Origin: Prochloraceae cyanobacterium
GTDB lineage: Bacteria; Cyanobacteriota; Cyanobacteriia; Cyanobacteriales; JASJDA01
Assembly: GCA_030065755.1 (NCBI GenBank)
Contig: JASJDA010000038.1
Span: 1-39,414, forward strand
Length of the DNA: 39,414 nucleotides
Direction: 5' to 3'
Part shown: in pieces, positions 1 to 7,061 of the stretch
How positions within the stretch are numbered: position 1 is the stretch's first letter
How the letters are laid out: the number at the start of each line of letters is the position of its first letter
Position numbers and translations under genes: made by a program
The notes under the pieces: generated by a model
Told to the model about the DNA's origin: nothing
The model's database searches: none
What the model saw: the letters and a program-made list of their open reading frames with translations, nothing else

Positions 1-58
1 CTAGTTGTTCGTTTTTGCTAGCTAGATCTAAAAATTGATTTACGGCTTCAGCACTCAT
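1..58 (-). CDS. 5' end of a second Nif11-type leader peptide gene, cut by the window edge
   Basis: Reading the minus strand from an ATG at 58-56 gives 19 codons that are identical at nucleotide level to the first codons of the Nif11-type gene at 683, and then the window ends. The upstream DNA is also the same as that of the other copy. The two genes therefore face away from each other from an inverted repeat. Only the first 19 residues are visible, so the rest of the protein, including any core peptide, is unknown. It could be an intact paralogue or a truncated copy. Confidence 0.5.
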   Translation of the reverse strand, partial: MSAEAVNQFLDLASKNEQL

Positions 59-158
59 TTTTATATCTTTTATTGCAATACAATTTAAACTTATCAAGCC
101 ATATTTGATAAGTCAATCCAGAAAAATCCAGAAAAGTTCAGGTATTTGTTTTGGCCCC
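1..158 (+). repeat. Left arm of a long inverted repeat
   Basis: Positions 1-158 are the reverse complement of 583-740 (paired positions sum to 741), with mismatches only at 110, 148, 151 and 156. Because the repeat starts at the first base of the window, it probably extends further left. The arm covers the start and promoter region of a Nif11-type gene. The inner 18 bases (141-158) carry three of the four mismatches and may be the terminal repeat of an IS1-like element rather than part of the gene duplication. Confidence 0.9.
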
Positions 159-222
159 GGAGTTGCTGAATAGGAAGTGGATTTGTTAGAAACTAAGAGA
201 AAAGAGAACTAAGTTAATTAAA

Positions 223-385
223 GTGAAATGTCTTCGATGCCATTCTTCTAACAGTCGAAAAGATGGTCATCAAAATGGAATAACATTGACTTGAGTGTAA
301 AGATTGTGGTCCTATTTTCCCTGACTCTTATTCCAGCAAAGATTATTATCCTCAAGTTAAAGAAATTTGTTTGAATATGTATTTA
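223..385 (+). pseudogene. IS1-family transposase N-terminal fragment (frameshifted)
   Basis: Translation from the GTG at 223 gives VKCLRCHSSNSRKDGHQNG. After a frame change near 292 it continues as ECKDCGPIFPDSYSSKDYY. This is the CxxC...CKxCG zinc-ribbon start of the IS1/InsA-type transposases common in cyanobacteria, with the usual following tract (VKEICLNMYL). The coding sequence is interrupted by in-frame stops around 292-300 and ends where the MITE is inserted at 386. No catalytic domain remains. Confidence 0.65.
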
Positions 386-574
386 GGGCTGGCTGAATAA
401 AACTGGAATCCTCTCTAGATAAAGGTTTCAAGCATTTTTTCGTAAAATAAGTGCAAGGTTTTAGAGGGTCTTGTTCGGTAAACGCCTAGCTTGTTTTTAA
501 GAGCAATTCCTAAACCTACTATTTTCAAGCTGTGTGGCTGCTAGATTCGCGATCGCTACTTTTTCAGCAAGCCC
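386..574. mobile_element. 189-bp MITE with terminal inverted repeats and a 6-bp target duplication
   Basis: The left end GGGCTGGCTGAATAAAA and the inverted right end GGGCTTGCTGAAAAAGT form terminal inverted repeats. TATTTA flanks both sides (380-385 and 575-580), as expected for a target-site duplication. There is no coding capacity inside. It is inserted in the IS1-type transposase remnant, so it arrived after that element. A related end sequence (GCTTGCTGAAACAAGT) occurs near 8784. Confidence 0.65.
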
Positions 575-582
575 TATTTAAA

Positions 583-740
583 GGTGCCAGAAAAAATACC
601 TGAACTTTTCTGGATTTTTCTGGATTGACTGATCAAATATGGCTTGATAAGTTTAAATTGTATTGCAATAAAAGATATAAAAATGAGTGCTGAAGCCGTA
701 AATCAATTTTTAGATCTAGCTAGCAAAAACGAACAACTAG
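583..740 (-). repeat. Right arm of the long inverted repeat
   Basis: Inverted copy of 1-158, with 154 of 158 positions matching. It includes the promoter-proximal region and first 19 codons of the Nif11-type gene at 683. The near-perfect identity of the outer 140 bp suggests a recent duplication or gene conversion. Confidence 0.9.
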
Positions 741-1030
741 CACAAGAAATAGCTAAGGCTATGGAAGCAGAAAATGACAGACAAGCTGTCACAGATTTAG
801 CAGTCTCAAAAGGCTATCAATTCACTTCTGATGAACTGTGGGCAGAAATTCAGAAGCGCCAAGCCGATTTTCAAAAGCGTCAGGACGCTGGCCAACTCAC
901 CGAGGAGGAACTCGAAGCTGTTGCCGGTGGCGCTACTCCTCTTATAACAGCGATCCCAATAGTAAGTGCTGCTGTTAGTGGGGTATCAAGCTATATCTCT
1001 GTTGACCAGGCAGTTAACAAAAAATGGTAA
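683..1030 (+). CDS. Nif11-type leader peptide / RiPP precursor
   Basis: A 115-residue precursor peptide. Residues 1 to about 80 form a helical, charged Nif11-type leader starting MSAEAVNQFLDLA. It ends in the double-glycine processing motif ELEAVAGG, after which a hydrophobic, Ser/Val-rich core of about 30 residues begins with ATPLITAIPIV. In this family the leader guides modification enzymes, and a C39-peptidase ABC exporter cuts after GG. No modification enzyme or exporter lies in the window. The core lacks cysteine, so lanthionine formation is impossible; other modifications or a plain bacteriocin-like peptide remain possible. The ATG at 683 is chosen over one at 644 because the family begins with MS-x-E and the inverted copy repeats exactly this start. 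No clear Shine-Dalgarno is seen. Confidence 0.8.
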   Translation: MSAEAVNQFLDLASKNEQLAQEIAKAMEAENDRQAVTDLAVSKGYQFTSDELWAEIQKRQADFQKRQDAGQLTEEELEAVAGGATPLITAIPIVSAAVSGVSSYISVDQAVNKKW

Positions 1031-1094
1031 TTAGTCTTTGAAGATTGAGCCAATTTGCCAAATTAGACCTCTTGTAAACCCCGTCTAAGTTGAG

Positions 1095-1123
1095 ACCCGT
1101 AGTTTTTCTACTTCGGGTTTTTT
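1095..1123 (+). terminator. Likely Rho-independent terminator after the Nif11-type gene
   Basis: ACCCG-TAG pairs with CTA-CTT-CGGGT (a small bulge on the 3' side) around a TTTTT loop, and a T run follows directly. It lies 65 bases after the stop codon of the precursor gene. The rest of 1124-1440 shows no gene that I recognise. Confidence 0.6.
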
Positions 1124-1440
1124 AACCTGGGCGCGGGAAGTCCCCTAGTAAGGAACGCAACTAGGGTAACAATGATTCTATTTTTATAAAGTACCCCTTC
1201 TACTTTAAGTTATCGGTATCAAGTACAAAGTTACTGAAGCGATTACTGAAGATTTAAACTAGTAGTCCACCAAATTAATTTTGATAGGTTGAGATTAGGT
1301 TTGGGAGTTTAGGGGGATAGAGGTTAGAGAAAATGTTTGGGTGTCAAAACTTAATTGGTCTAGTACTAGTTCTTATTCCTGCTTTTTCCACTGCTTATGA
1401 AAACTCACATATTCTCTTTGACTAGCTAAATCTTCTTTTT

Positions 1441-2046
1441 GTGAATGTGCAGAAACGCGAACGTATAAGTAATGATTATCTTGAAGAAGAGTCTGGTAAT
1501 GATTATCTTAATGGAGGTGATGGGCATGACAGACTTCATGGAGGTGACCAACATGACAGACTTTATGGAGAACTTGGGAATGACAAATTTTATGGAGATA
1601 ACGGTAATGACCGAATCTCTGGAGGTGACGGTTACGATATTCTTAATGGAGGTGACGGTCATGATACTCTTTATGGAGATTCTGGCAATGACACTTTAAT
1701 TGGCGGTTCGGGAAACGATAGCTTGAATGGAGGAGGGAATTACGGTGGTTACGATGAGCTAACTAGCGGCAACGTTAACAATATCGATCGCTTTATCCTT
1801 GGGGATAGTCGAGGTTCTTATTACAAAGGTAACGGTTATGCGACAATAACTGACTTTGATAATGACAATAAGGGGTTTGCAGATAAAATCGTGCTTTACG
1901 GAAGTCCAAGTAATTATCGAACAGTTAGGACAAGTGTTGGAACAGATATTTACTTGGCAGGTACCAACGATCTGATTGCTAGTGTGGATACAATTTATAA
2001 CGGCGCAATAAATTTGAACCTTTCTATTTCACTTCAATATCTTTGA
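1441..2046 (+). CDS. Short RTX / hemolysin-type calcium-binding repeat protein
   Basis: A protein of about 201 residues with roughly eight nonapeptide repeats of the GGxGxDxLx type (for example GGDGHDRLHGGDQHDRL) between residues 17 and 95. A C-terminal region of about 100 residues follows (RFILGDSRGSYYKG, ATITDF), which is typical of type I secreted cyanobacterial RTX proteins. The repeats fold into a calcium-binding beta-roll after export. The only available starts are GTG codons at 1441 or 1447, since an in-frame stop lies 18 bases upstream and there is no ATG. The protein has no N-terminal enzymatic domain, so it may be the surviving tail of a larger protein. No HlyB/HlyD exporter is nearby. 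Confidence 0.7.
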   Translation: MNVQKRERISNDYLEEESGNDYLNGGDGHDRLHGGDQHDRLYGELGNDKFYGDNGNDRISGGDGYDILNGGDGHDTLYGDSGNDTLIGGSGNDSLNGGGNYGGYDELTSGNVNNIDRFILGDSRGSYYKGNGYATITDFDNDNKGFADKIVLYGSPSNYRTVRTSVGTDIYLAGTNDLIASVDTIYNGAINLNLSISLQYL

Positions 2047-2586
2047 CGAACAAACAGATAAGTCAACTCCTGACCTCTGACCCCATTTTCCTAGATTGCG
2101 ATCGCCTCTAGGAAAATCCCGAATTTTTGGGAAATTTTAATGTTTTTTTTGCTTTAAAAAATATTAAATCTATTCCTTTAAATCTTAACTTTTCGCTAAC
2201 TAAATCAATATCAGTCTAAACATATGCAATAATAATTATCAGATAATTTCTGAGATAAAAAGATAGGAAAAAAGCGATCGACAAGATTCTAATTAGTTAA
2301 TTGTTTATTAAGATTTAAAGTGTTCTATTTGAACATTTTAGGTACAAATAATTTGCCAGATTAAATAGGTCGATCGAAAAGATTGGTAGAGCTAAACCGA
2401 GCTATTCTGGCTAAAAAACCAAAAATTAAGCTAGGAAAATCCAGATTTTTGCAGTGTGAAGTTTTTGTCAAAAAATAAAACATCATTAAAACTAACAACG
2501 ACTAGGCGTCTTAGTAAGCAAGATTAAAGTAGATAGCTCCTCTAGCCAAATAATGATAAGGCTAGATATCAACAAAGAGGAGAATT
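2047..2586 (+). promoter_or_regulatory. 540-bp upstream region of the cox operon, with a hairpin leader and strong RBS
   Basis: There is no gene in this AT-rich stretch. Near its end, TCTAGCC (2541-2547) pairs with GGCTAGA (2560-2566) around a 12-base loop, and AGAGGAG lies just upstream of the coxB ATG. The hairpin ends about 10 bases before the Shine-Dalgarno, so it could influence translation. I found no clear NtcA site (GTA-N8-TAC). The long 5' region suggests that regulatory sequences lie here. Confidence 0.4.
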
Positions 2587-3594
2587 ATGGAACACGAAAA
2601 AGAAACAATTCCAGGTTCAGTTTGGGCCCTAACCATTGGAGTGGTAATAACAATTATTAGTATCTGGGTCGGTCAGAATAACGGTCTGATGCCAGAACAA
2701 GCTTCCGAACAAGCTCCCTTGGTAGATAATTTTTTCAACCTGATGGTAATTATCGGCACCGCACTATTTTTGCTGGTTGAAGGAGCCATTATTTTTGCTG
2801 CTATTAAGTATCGCAAGCCAAAAGGAGATAATACCGATGCTGCGCCAATAAAAGGCAACTTACCTTTAGAAGTCTTTTGGACAGCAATCCCCGCTATCAT
2901 CGTCATCATACTAGGCATTTACAGTGTTGACGTTTACAAAGAAATGGGTGGTTTAGAAATAGGTCACGAAGCAATGATGGCTCATCACCACTCAGAGACT
3001 AAAATAGCTATGGTGCCAGGGAGTGAAATGACAGCTCCCCTAATAGATAAAACTCAAGGTACCGAAATAGCTAGTAGCAAAATAGGCGTAGGTGCTTCTC
3101 CATTGCGAGAAGGTAAATTAGCAGACTTAGTAGTAAACGTCACTGGCTTGCAGTTTGCTTGGCTTTTTAACTATCAAGACCTGGGAATTATGTCAGGTCA
3201 ACTACACGTTCCTGTAGGTAAAGACGTACTGCTTAACATCACCGCTAAAGACGTTATTCACGCTTTTTGGGTACCTCAGTTCCGTCTCAAACAAGATGCC
3301 ATTCCAGGTGAAGAGACTCAACTGCGCTTTGTAGCTACTAAACCAGGTAATTACCCTATAGTGTGTGCTGAACTTTGCGGCAGCTACCACGGTGGTATGA
3401 GAAGCGAAATTATCGTTCATACCCCAGAAGAATACGACGCTTGGCTCGAAGAAAACCAAGTTGCTAGCAAACAACAAGACTTAAAAGAAGCCGTTGCTGT
3501 TAAGTCTAGCGATCGCTCTAACTCAGAATTTCTGGCTCCCTATGCCGAGGAAATCGGAATTGACCACAATAGTTTAGCTCAACTTCAACAATAA
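2587..3594 (+). CDS. coxB: Cytochrome c oxidase subunit II
   Basis: Subunit II of an aa3-type terminal oxidase, 335 residues. It takes electrons from cytochrome c or plastocyanin through the binuclear CuA centre. Two hydrophobic segments (about residues 12-30 and 50-75), plus a third near 97-115, anchor it in the membrane. The cupredoxin domain follows, with CuA ligands visible as H225, C260, E262 (backbone), C264, H268 and M271 (CAELCGSYHGGM). The ASEQAPLVD motif is typical of cyanobacterial CoxB. It is the first gene of coxBAC and is preceded by an excellent Shine-Dalgarno. A His/Met-rich stretch at about residues 126-150 is an insertion before the CuA domain. Confidence 0.97.
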   Translation: MEHEKETIPGSVWALTIGVVITIISIWVGQNNGLMPEQASEQAPLVDNFFNLMVIIGTALFLLVEGAIIFAAIKYRKPKGDNTDAAPIKGNLPLEVFWTAIPAIIVIILGIYSVDVYKEMGGLEIGHEAMMAHHHSETKIAMVPGSEMTAPLIDKTQGTEIASSKIGVGASPLREGKLADLVVNVTGLQFAWLFNYQDLGIMSGQLHVPVGKDVLLNITAKDVIHAFWVPQFRLKQDAIPGEETQLRFVATKPGNYPIVCAELCGSYHGGMRSEIIVHTPEEYDAWLEENQVASKQQDLKEAVAVKSSDRSNSEFLAPYAEEIGIDHNSLAQLQQ

Positions 3595-3619
3595 GCTAAA
3601 TAATCAATAATTCACCTTT

Positions 3620-5317
3620 ATGACAAAAACACCAACTCCCGTAACTACGTCAAAAACTCAAGAAACGGCCGGACACAGCCATCATCCAGAAGCTTGGAAG
3701 TGGTATCATTACTTCTGGTACAATACCGACCACAAGGTAATTGGCATTCAATACTTAGTCACTGCCTTTGTTTTTTACTTAATTAGCGGTCTCATGGCAA
3801 TGGCCATGCGTACCGAACTGTATACGGCAGACCCAGATTTTATCGATCCGAGTCTTTACAATGCCTTCTTGACCAATCACGGAACGATGATGATCTTTTT
3901 CTGGATCGTTCCTGCAGCGATCGGTGGGTTTGGTAACTATTTAGTACCCCTGATGATCGGAGCCAAGGATATGGCTTTTCCGAACCTCAACGCGATCGCT
4001 TTTTGGCTCAACCCAGTTGCTGGGGTATTTCTGATTGCCAGTTTATTCTTTGGCGGAGCCCAAAGTGGCTGGACTGCATATCCTCCTCTGAGTCTTGTTA
4101 CTGCTACTACCGCGCAGTCTCTTTGGATTCTCAGTATCGTTTTTGTAGGAACTTCTTCGATTCTGGGAGCGCTAAACTTTGTCATTACTACTTGGAAGCT
4201 TAAAGTACCTACAATGAAGTGGGATCAGCTTCCTTTGTTCTGTTGGGCAATGTTAGCTACTGCACTGCTAGCTTTAGTTTCTACCCCAGTGTTAGCAGCA
4301 GGCTTGATTTTGCTACTGTTCGATATCAACTTCGGCACTAGCTTTTTCCGTCCCGATGGAGGGGGTAACGTAGTAGTCTATCAACACTTATTTTGGTTCT
4401 ACTCTCACCCTGCAGTGTATCTAATGATCCTGCCTATTTTCGGCATTTTGTCGGAAGTAGTTCCAGTTCACTCTCGCAAGCCCATCTTTGGTTATAAAGC
4501 GATCGCATATTCGAGTTTGGCGATTTGTGTCGTTGGTTTGTTCGTGTGGGTACACCACATGTTTACTAGCGGTACTCCAGGCTGGATGCGGATGTTCTTT
4601 ACCATTTCCACTCTCATGGTTGCGGTTCCCACAGGGGTGAAAATATTTAGCTGGGTAGGAACTATGTGGGGCGGTAAAATCCGCTACACTTCGGCGATGC
4701 TGTTCGCGATCGGCTTATTGCTGATGTTCGTTCTAGGTGGAATTGGCGGCGTAACTTTAGGTAATGCACCTTTTGACGTTCACGTACACGACACTTACTA
4801 TGTAGTCGGTCACTTCCATTACGTTCTCTTTGGCGGTTCCGTATTCGGTCTTTACGCGGGAATTTACCACTGGTTCCCCAAGATGACTGGAAGAATGCTC
4901 AACGAAACTTGGGGGCGAGTTCACTTTGTTCTCACCTTCATTGGTGCTAATTTAACCTTCTTCCCCATGCACAACTTAGGTTTGCAAGGAATGCCCAGAC
5001 GAGTGGCAATGTACGACCCTCAATTTACTTTCATCAATCAGATTTGCACCTACGGGGCGTGGATTTTGGGCATATCTGTAATTCCGTTTTTCATCAATAT
5101 TGTTTGGAGTTGGATCTGGGGTGAAGAAGCAGGTCGTAACCCTTGGAATGCTTTAACTCTAGAGTGGCAAACCACTTCTCCTCCTGCCATTGAAAACTTT
5201 GAAGGAGAAGCCATTGTTTGGACAGGACCCTACGACTACGGTATTGATAGTCTAGGCGTAGAAAAAGACAAAACTGTCGAAGAACTGCTAACTGAAGTTA
5301 GCGGAGAAACAAGCTAA
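3620..5317 (+). CDS. coxA: Cytochrome c oxidase subunit I
   Basis: Catalytic haem-copper subunit, 565 residues, about 12 transmembrane helices. It reduces O2 to water at the haem a3-CuB site and pumps protons. All metal ligands are present: H87 and H400 for low-spin haem; H263 (cross-linked to Y267 in WFYSHPAVY), H312 and H313 for CuB; H398 for haem a3 (HVHDTYYVVGHFHY). It starts 25 bases after coxB and is clearly in the same operon. The length matches cyanobacterial CoxA. The nearby cnfR gene suggests it may be the oxidase paralogue used under nitrogen-fixing or micro-oxic conditions; that is inference from context. Confidence 0.98.
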   Translation: MTKTPTPVTTSKTQETAGHSHHPEAWKWYHYFWYNTDHKVIGIQYLVTAFVFYLISGLMAMAMRTELYTADPDFIDPSLYNAFLTNHGTMMIFFWIVPAAIGGFGNYLVPLMIGAKDMAFPNLNAIAFWLNPVAGVFLIASLFFGGAQSGWTAYPPLSLVTATTAQSLWILSIVFVGTSSILGALNFVITTWKLKVPTMKWDQLPLFCWAMLATALLALVSTPVLAAGLILLLFDINFGTSFFRPDGGGNVVVYQHLFWFYSHPAVYLMILPIFGILSEVVPVHSRKPIFGYKAIAYSSLAICVVGLFVWVHHMFTSGTPGWMRMFFTISTLMVAVPTGVKIFSWVGTMWGGKIRYTSAMLFAIGLLLMFVLGGIGGVTLGNAPFDVHVHDTYYVVGHFHYVLFGGSVFGLYAGIYHWFPKMTGRMLNETWGRVHFVLTFIGANLTFFPMHNLGLQGMPRRVAMYDPQFTFINQICTYGAWILGISVIPFFINIVWSWIWGEEAGRNPWNALTLEWQTTSPPAIENFEGEAIVWTGPYDYGIDSLGVEKDKTVEELLTEVSGETS

Positions 5318-5438
5318 AGAATTGCGCAGAGTGCTGCTGCAATCTCATTAAAGGAGCGCTCGCCGATTGGACTGTCTCAGTGCGATCGCGCGATCGCACC
5401 TTTATAAATCACAATCTAATTCAATAACAAAAAAAATT

Positions 5439-6092
5439 ATGCAAGGTACAACAGTTAACGGCTCTCGCGAAGCGATCGTAAAAGATTCTGCCACTACAAC
5501 ACAAATAGCTGTAGAGGTTCATTCTCAACAACATCACGAAGAACATCCCGATTTCCGAGTAATAGGTTTGCTAACATTCTTGATTTCTGAATCTTTAATG
5601 TTTGGCGGGTTGTTTGCTGCTTATTTGCTCTACCGAGGTGGTGCTACAAATTGGCCCCCAGAAGGAACGGAAGTTGAATTATTACTACCTACAATCAATA
5701 CCATTATTCTGGTTTCTAGTAGTTTCGTCATCCATCTGGGTGATGTGGCGGTTAAAAAGAACCAGATCGGTAAATTGCGCCTGTGGTATGTGGTAACAGC
5801 ACTAATGGGAATCGTTTTCCTTGGAGGTCAGGTTTACGAATACATGACTCTCGGCTATGGTTTGACCAGCAATATATTTGCCAACTGTTTTTACGTGATG
5901 ACTGGCTTTCACGGTCTTCACGTTACTGTTGGTGTTCTACTAATCTTAGGTGTATTGTGGAGATCTCGCCGCGACGGTCATTACAGTCATGAAAAACACG
6001 TCGGCGTAGAAATGGCAGAAATTTACTGGCACTTCGTAGACATCATCTGGATTGTTCTGTTTGCTCTGTTATATATTCTCACTCAGTTTTAA
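5439..6092 (+). CDS. coxC: Cytochrome c oxidase subunit III
   Basis: Subunit III, 217 residues, several transmembrane helices, with family signatures FLISESLMFGGLFAAYL, TGFHGLHVTVG and EIYWHFVDIIWI. It stabilises the oxidase core and contributes to the oxygen pathway. The ATG at 5439 is preferred to an upstream TTG at 5367 because the extra 24 residues are not family-like and include HIP1-rich non-coding sequence (two overlapping GCGATCGC). It is the third gene of coxBAC, 121 bases after coxA, and a strong terminator follows. Confidence 0.95.
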   Translation: MQGTTVNGSREAIVKDSATTTQIAVEVHSQQHHEEHPDFRVIGLLTFLISESLMFGGLFAAYLLYRGGATNWPPEGTEVELLLPTINTIILVSSSFVIHLGDVAVKKNQIGKLRLWYVVTALMGIVFLGGQVYEYMTLGYGLTSNIFANCFYVMTGFHGLHVTVGVLLILGVLWRSRRDGHYSHEKHVGVEMAEIYWHFVDIIWIVLFALLYILTQF

Positions 6093-6146
6093 CTGAAATG
6101 GCGAAAATACAAATGCTATAAATTGTTATAGTTGTCAAACTAAAGC

Positions 6147-6180
6147 CACCAAATCTTTCGATTTGGTGTATTTTTTTCTT
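6147..6180 (+). terminator. Rho-independent terminator of coxBAC
   Basis: A perfect 9-bp stem, CACCAAATC / GATTTGGTG, with a TTTC loop, followed by ATTTTTTTCTTTTTT. It ends the cox operon. Confidence 0.9.
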
Positions 6181-6269
6181 TTTTATCTGTATATCAGGTT
6201 ATTTTTTACGTGTGTTAGTATAAGTAGATAAATATAAGAGGAAAAGTAATCGCTGAAAGGAGAATACTA

Positions 6270-6782
6270 GTGAGAGATTATTATATATCTCAGAAGACAG
6301 AAGCCAAGTCAGATAATCTATCTTGGTTCGACGCTCCTGAAGACATTAAAAATTTACTTACCTTAGCTGCTTCTAACTGGGAAGATACCTCTAAATCGCA
6401 ATATTATATTAACGAAGCTTTAACTAGATCGCAAGAACATACAGATGTTCTGATTTCAGCTTATCGCTATTTTTTTTACAAGCATAAATTACCTCCAGCG
6501 TTGAAGGTAGCGCAACTCGTACTAGATAAAATTAAGCGCTCAGAAAAATTACCAGAAGAGTGGGAAAAACTCAAGCCAATTTTAATAGAAAATAAAGACG
6601 ATTCTCAGATTCGGATTTATTTGAGTGCTTATGCAGCTTCTGGTTTAATTTTAGCCAAACTAGGAGAAATTGAAAAAGCTAAAGTAATTATTTCTAGAGT
6701 TAAAGAAATTGACGATCTTAAGGAATTTAGTGCCGAAGTTCTGCTTAATGTTCTCGAAGGATCGGACGCAGAAGACGATTAA
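6270..6782 (+). CDS. Helical-repeat (TPR-like) protein between cox and cnfR
   Basis: A 170-residue, predominantly helical, acidic protein with alternating hydrophobic helices, for example ISAYRYFFYKHKLPPALKVA and SAYAASGLILAKLGEIEKAK; the second resembles a tetratricopeptide repeat. It has no signal peptide or catalytic motif. The start is GTG at 6270, preceded by AAAGGAG at good spacing. Its position between the oxidase operon and cnfR suggests a role in that pathway, but I do not recognise a named family. Confidence 0.7.
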   Translation: MRDYYISQKTEAKSDNLSWFDAPEDIKNLLTLAASNWEDTSKSQYYINEALTRSQEHTDVLISAYRYFFYKHKLPPALKVAQLVLDKIKRSEKLPEEWEKLKPILIENKDDSQIRIYLSAYAASGLILAKLGEIEKAKVIISRVKEIDDLKEFSAEVLLNVLEGSDAEDD

Positions 6783-7061
6783 CTAGAAATCTTTTAGTAA
6801 AGTTCAATTTAATTGAAAAAAGAATTAAACCGATCGTCAAGAACTAATTGAGAAATAACAGGGTGATAAATTAGAGTCCAGAACGATCGATAATTAGAGT
6901 TTAAAGTTTAAATTAGATCGGCCGCTATCTCAAAAAAAAGCCGATCGTAAGGGCAATTGGATGGGACAAAGTTAAGTTTTCAACTGCAATTTATCAAAAT
7001 TAATGAGACAAATTGTTAATTGGAAGCAAGGTTTTGTAACCGAAATTAGAAGTAAATAGTT

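Larger units (their letters stand above)
141..600 (+). mobile_element. Decayed IS1-like element carrying an inserted MITE
   Basis: The segment is bounded by imperfect inverted ends, GGTATTTGTTTTGGCCCC at 141-158 and its 15/18 inverted match at 583-600. It contains the zinc-finger N-terminus of an IS1-family (InsA-like) transposase. Most of the right half is missing, and a 189-bp MITE sits inside it. The boundaries are inferred from the inverted ends, because the flanking inverted duplication prevents recognition of a target-site duplication. Confidence 0.5.

Noticed and set aside
1426-1662. Minus-strand protein opposite the RTX gene
   Set aside because: It is an antisense frame created by the repeat codons (Thr/Ser/Val-rich), without start signals.
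2400-2586. NtcA site upstream of coxB
   Set aside because: No GTA-N8-TAC with a properly placed -10 box was found.
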